Shown: positions 6,032 through 7,088 of the stretch, one piece after another
Layout of the letters: each line of letters starts with the position of its first letter
Numbering within the stretch: the first letter of the stretch is position 1
From: an uncultured Oscillospiraceae bacterium
GTDB lineage: Bacteria > Bacillota > Clostridia > Oscillospirales > Ruminococcaceae
Direction: 5' to 3'
Assembly: GCA_934513685.1 (NCBI GenBank)
Contig: CAKSWY010000042.1
Span: forward strand, 1-7,088
DNA: 7,088 bases
Program-made: the position numbers and the translations under genes
Notes under the pieces: generated by a model
Seen by the model: the letters and a program-made list of their open reading frames with translations, nothing else
The model's database searches: none
What the model was told of the DNA's origin: nothing

Positions 6032-6060
6032 AAAATAGCACGGGCGGCAAAAAATGTCAA
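6032..6060 (-). promoter_or_regulatory. Promoter of the MATE gene, with palindromic -10
   Basis: On the minus strand a perfect TTGACA (6055-6060), a 17-nt spacer and TATTTT (6032-6037), preceded by TGC, form an extended -10 promoter. A near-perfect palindrome, GTGC-ATTTTAAAAT-A-GCAC (6023-6041), covers the -10 and the likely start point, a possible repressor site. The predicted leader from about 6025 to the start codon is about 104 nt. Confidence 0.8.
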
Positions 6061-6084
6061 GCCGAATTTTTTTACGTTCAGGGG

Positions 6085-6122
6085 TTGACGGCGATGCTTT
6101 AACATGCTAAACTAAGCATGTT
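6085..6122 (+). promoter_or_regulatory. Promoter of the aroF leader with candidate operator
   Basis: TTGACG (6085-6090), 17 nt, and TAAACT (6108-6113) preceded by TGC give an extended -10 promoter facing right. The perfect 8-bp inverted repeat AACATGCT (6101-6108) and AGCATGTT (6115-6122), separated by 6 nt, straddles the -10 box, as an operator would. Its -35 is only 24 nt from the -35 of the divergent MATE promoter. Which protein would bind is unknown. Confidence 0.7.
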
Positions 6123-6175
6123 CCCGAACGCGGGCATTCCAAACACCGCCCGCCGGAAGCAGAAAGGCCAACGCC

Positions 6176-6268
6176 ATGAACCGTTCGTTCACCTTTAACC
6201 GCTATTATGGCAGCTTTTGCTATTATTATGGCAAGGGTTCCATTTTGTGCGGTCACTTGGAGGCGTAA
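6176..6268 (+). CDS. Phe/Tyr-rich leader peptide of the DAHP synthase gene (30 aa)
   Basis: A 30-codon frame from ATG 6176 to TAA 6266-6268 encodes a peptide beginning MNRS and continuing FTFNRYYGSFCYYY. Residues 5-18 thus hold three Phe and five Tyr, with a run of three consecutive TAT codons at 6221-6229. AAAGG eight nt upstream (6163-6167) is a good SD. The peptide lies about 56 nt after the predicted transcription start, and an intrinsic terminator and then the aroF gene follow. This is the expected layout of a leader peptide whose ribosome stalls when charged tRNA(Tyr) or tRNA(Phe) is scarce, allowing read-through into the aromatic amino acid gene. The peptide itself probably has no function after synthesis. 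The amino-acid bias and position are seen directly; the mechanism is inferred from classical trp and pheA attenuation. Confidence 0.82.
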   Translation: MNRSFTFNRYYGSFCYYYGKGSILCGHLEA

Positions 6269-6270
6269 GG

Positions 6271-6335
6271 GTTCGGCATTCAGGCCGGAACACGCAGTAC
6301 AGCCGGGGGTCCGCAGTGCGGGTCTCCGGTTTTTT
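6271..6335 (+). terminator. Attenuator of the DAHP synthase gene
   Basis: The terminator stem pairs 6303-6314 with 6318-6329 (12 bp, three of them G-U, loop AGT) and is followed by six T (6330-6335), 77 nt before the aroF start codon. Just upstream is a smaller stem, GTTCGGC (6271-6277) with GCCGGAAC (6284-6291), one bulge. Competing pairings for the first terminator arm are visible: CGGA(A)C at 6286-6291 with GTCCG at 6309-6313, and TGCGG at 6248-6252, inside the leader peptide, with CCGCA at 6311-6315. The second would be free when a ribosome stalls at the Tyr codons and covered when it reaches the stop. Which alternative operates was not computed. Confidence 0.78.
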
Positions 6336-6412
6336 CATGCGGCTTGTGCCGCCGGGCCGCCCCCGCCCCCCTCAAACACAAATTTGCTTATAGACGAAAA
6401 GGAGCAGCTGTT
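6336..6412 (+). promoter_or_regulatory. Untranslated segment and ribosome binding site of aroF
   Basis: After the attenuator come a small stem GCGGC-TTGT-GCCGC (6339-6352), a C-rich run (about 6359-6371), an AT-rich stretch and the strong SD AAAAGGAG (6397-6404), eight nt before the ATG. The SD fixes the aroF start. No other gene is seen here. Confidence 0.7.
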
Positions 6413-7088
6413 ATGATCATCATTCTGAAGCGCAACGCCGATCAGGAAAAAGTAAACGTTCTTCGCAAAGAGCTGGAGGGCATGGGCCTTTCCATTCACG
6501 ACAGCATCGGCAGCGAGGCCCACATCATGGGCCTGGTGGGCGACACCAAGGCCGTGGCCGAGAGCTGGGTGATGGCCCACCCGGTGGTGGAAGCCTGCCG
6601 CCGCGTGAGCGAGCCGTACAAGAAGGCCAACCGGAAGTTCCACCCGGACGACACCGTGGTGCAGGTGAGCAACACCAAGATCGGCGGCGGCAATTTCGCG
6701 GTCATCGCCGGCCCCTGCAGCGTGGAAAGCCCGGAGCAGATCACCGAGGTGGCCCGCCGGGTCAAGGCCGCCGGTTCCAGCCTGCTGCGGGGCGGCGCGT
6801 TCAAGCCCCGCACTTCCCCCTACTCCTTCCAGGGCATGCGGGCCGAGGGCCTGACCCTGCTGGAGCACGCCAAAGCGCAGGTGGGCAGCCCCATCGTCAC
6901 CGAGGTGATGAACACCGAGCACCTGCCCCTGTTCGAGAATGTGGACCTGATTCAGGTGGGCGCGCGCAACATGCAGAACTTTGAGCTGCTGAAGGCCGTT
7001 GGCCGCATGAACAAGCCGGTGCTGCTCAAGCGCGGCCTGGCCAACACCCTGGAAGAGTTCGTGATGAGCGCCGAGTACATCATGGCCG
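6413..7088 (+). CDS. aroF: 3-deoxy-7-phosphoheptulonate (DAHP) synthase, 5' part
   Basis: The first 225 residues are present; the gene runs off the window end. The enzyme condenses phosphoenolpyruvate with erythrose 4-phosphate to DAHP, the committed step of the shikimate pathway to Phe, Tyr and Trp, in the cytoplasm. Residues 1-68 (MIIILKRNADQEKVNVL to about the SEPYK) form a ferredoxin-like, ACT-type domain as in Thermotoga-type (AroAIbeta) enzymes, where it mediates feedback inhibition by Tyr/Phe. The TIM-barrel follows with AGPCSVES (residues 99-106; the Cys is a metal ligand in the family), LRGGAFKPRTSPYSFQG (125-141; PEP-binding Lys and Arg), EVMNTEH (164-170), QVGARNMQNF (181-190) and PVLLKRG (202-208). 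A full family member is about 335-345 residues, so roughly a third is missing. ATG 6413 has a strong SD. Expression is probably controlled by the Phe/Tyr leader peptide. Confidence 0.95.
   Translation, partial: MIIILKRNADQEKVNVLRKELEGMGLSIHDSIGSEAHIMGLVGDTKAVAESWVMAHPVVEACRRVSEPYKKANRKFHPDDTVVQVSNTKIGGGNFAVIAGPCSVESPEQITEVARRVKAAGSSLLRGGAFKPRTSPYSFQGMRAEGLTLLEHAKAQVGSPIVTEVMNTEHLPLFENVDLIQVGARNMQNFELLKAVGRMNKPVLLKRGLANTLEEFVMSAEYIMA

Noticed and set aside
6120..6412. T-box riboswitch in the aroF leader
   Set aside because: No T-box sequence (AGGGTGGNACCGCG-like) and no specifier-type stem could be found before the terminator; the Phe/Tyr-rich leader peptide is a better explanation.
6207..6416. 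A 69-codon plus-strand frame across the aroF leader
   Set aside because: It crosses the attenuator and has no SD; the Phe/Tyr-rich frame starting at 6176 has a proper SD and explains the leader.
6335..6922. A 195-codon minus-strand frame opposite the start of aroF
   Set aside because: His/Gly/Ala-rich antisense shadow ending in a poly-Gly tail from the C-rich leader; aroF on the plus strand is certain.

Overview
The window looks like a chromosomal segment from a high-GC member of the Clostridia, most likely an Oscillospiraceae/Ruminococcaceae-type gut bacterium. From about 1,050 onward the DNA is strongly GC-rich with G/C third codon positions, yet promoters and ribosome binding sites are of the Firmicutes kind: TTGACA-type -35 boxes, AAGGAG-type Shine-Dalgarno (SD) sequences, TTG starts and intrinsic terminators. 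The protein families (YfhO, YbaK/EbsC, MATE, a DAHP synthase with an N-terminal regulatory-type domain) fit this. The taxonomic placement is an inference.

Left part (1-1,010, minus strand): a visibly AT-rich cluster of three small genes, transcribed leftward. The order is a 76-residue zinc-ribbon protein, then a 105-residue four-helix membrane protein, then a 47-residue single-helix membrane peptide, ending at a strong terminator. Its base composition differs sharply from the rest. A 14-base motif, CAARCTGGARGTTR on the plus strand, recurs at or just past the stop codon of all three genes, which suggests modular or cassette-like acquisition. A perfect 15-bp hairpin (1,019-1,052) marks the border with the GC-rich core DNA.

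Middle part (1,100-6,060, minus strand): three housekeeping or envelope genes, each with its own promoter. Going leftward these are a MATE-family efflux transporter, a YfhO-family membrane protein (probable cell-envelope glycosylation) and YbaK (proofreading of mischarged Cys-tRNA(Pro)). Both the MATE and yfhO genes most likely start with TTG, as judged by SD spacing. The MATE gene has a strong intrinsic terminator between its promoter and its SD, which points to transcription attenuation.

Right part (6,060-7,088, plus strand): transcribed divergently from the MATE gene is a DAHP synthase gene (first step of aromatic amino acid synthesis), cut off by the window end. Its roughly 290-nt leader encodes an unlisted 30-residue peptide with eight Phe/Tyr residues among 14, followed by an intrinsic terminator and then the SD of the synthase gene. 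This has the layout of a classical amino-acid attenuator responding to Phe/Tyr supply. An 8-bp inverted repeat on the -10 box may be a repressor site. The two attenuated, divergent leaders between 5,922 and 6,412 are the most interesting regulatory feature of the window.
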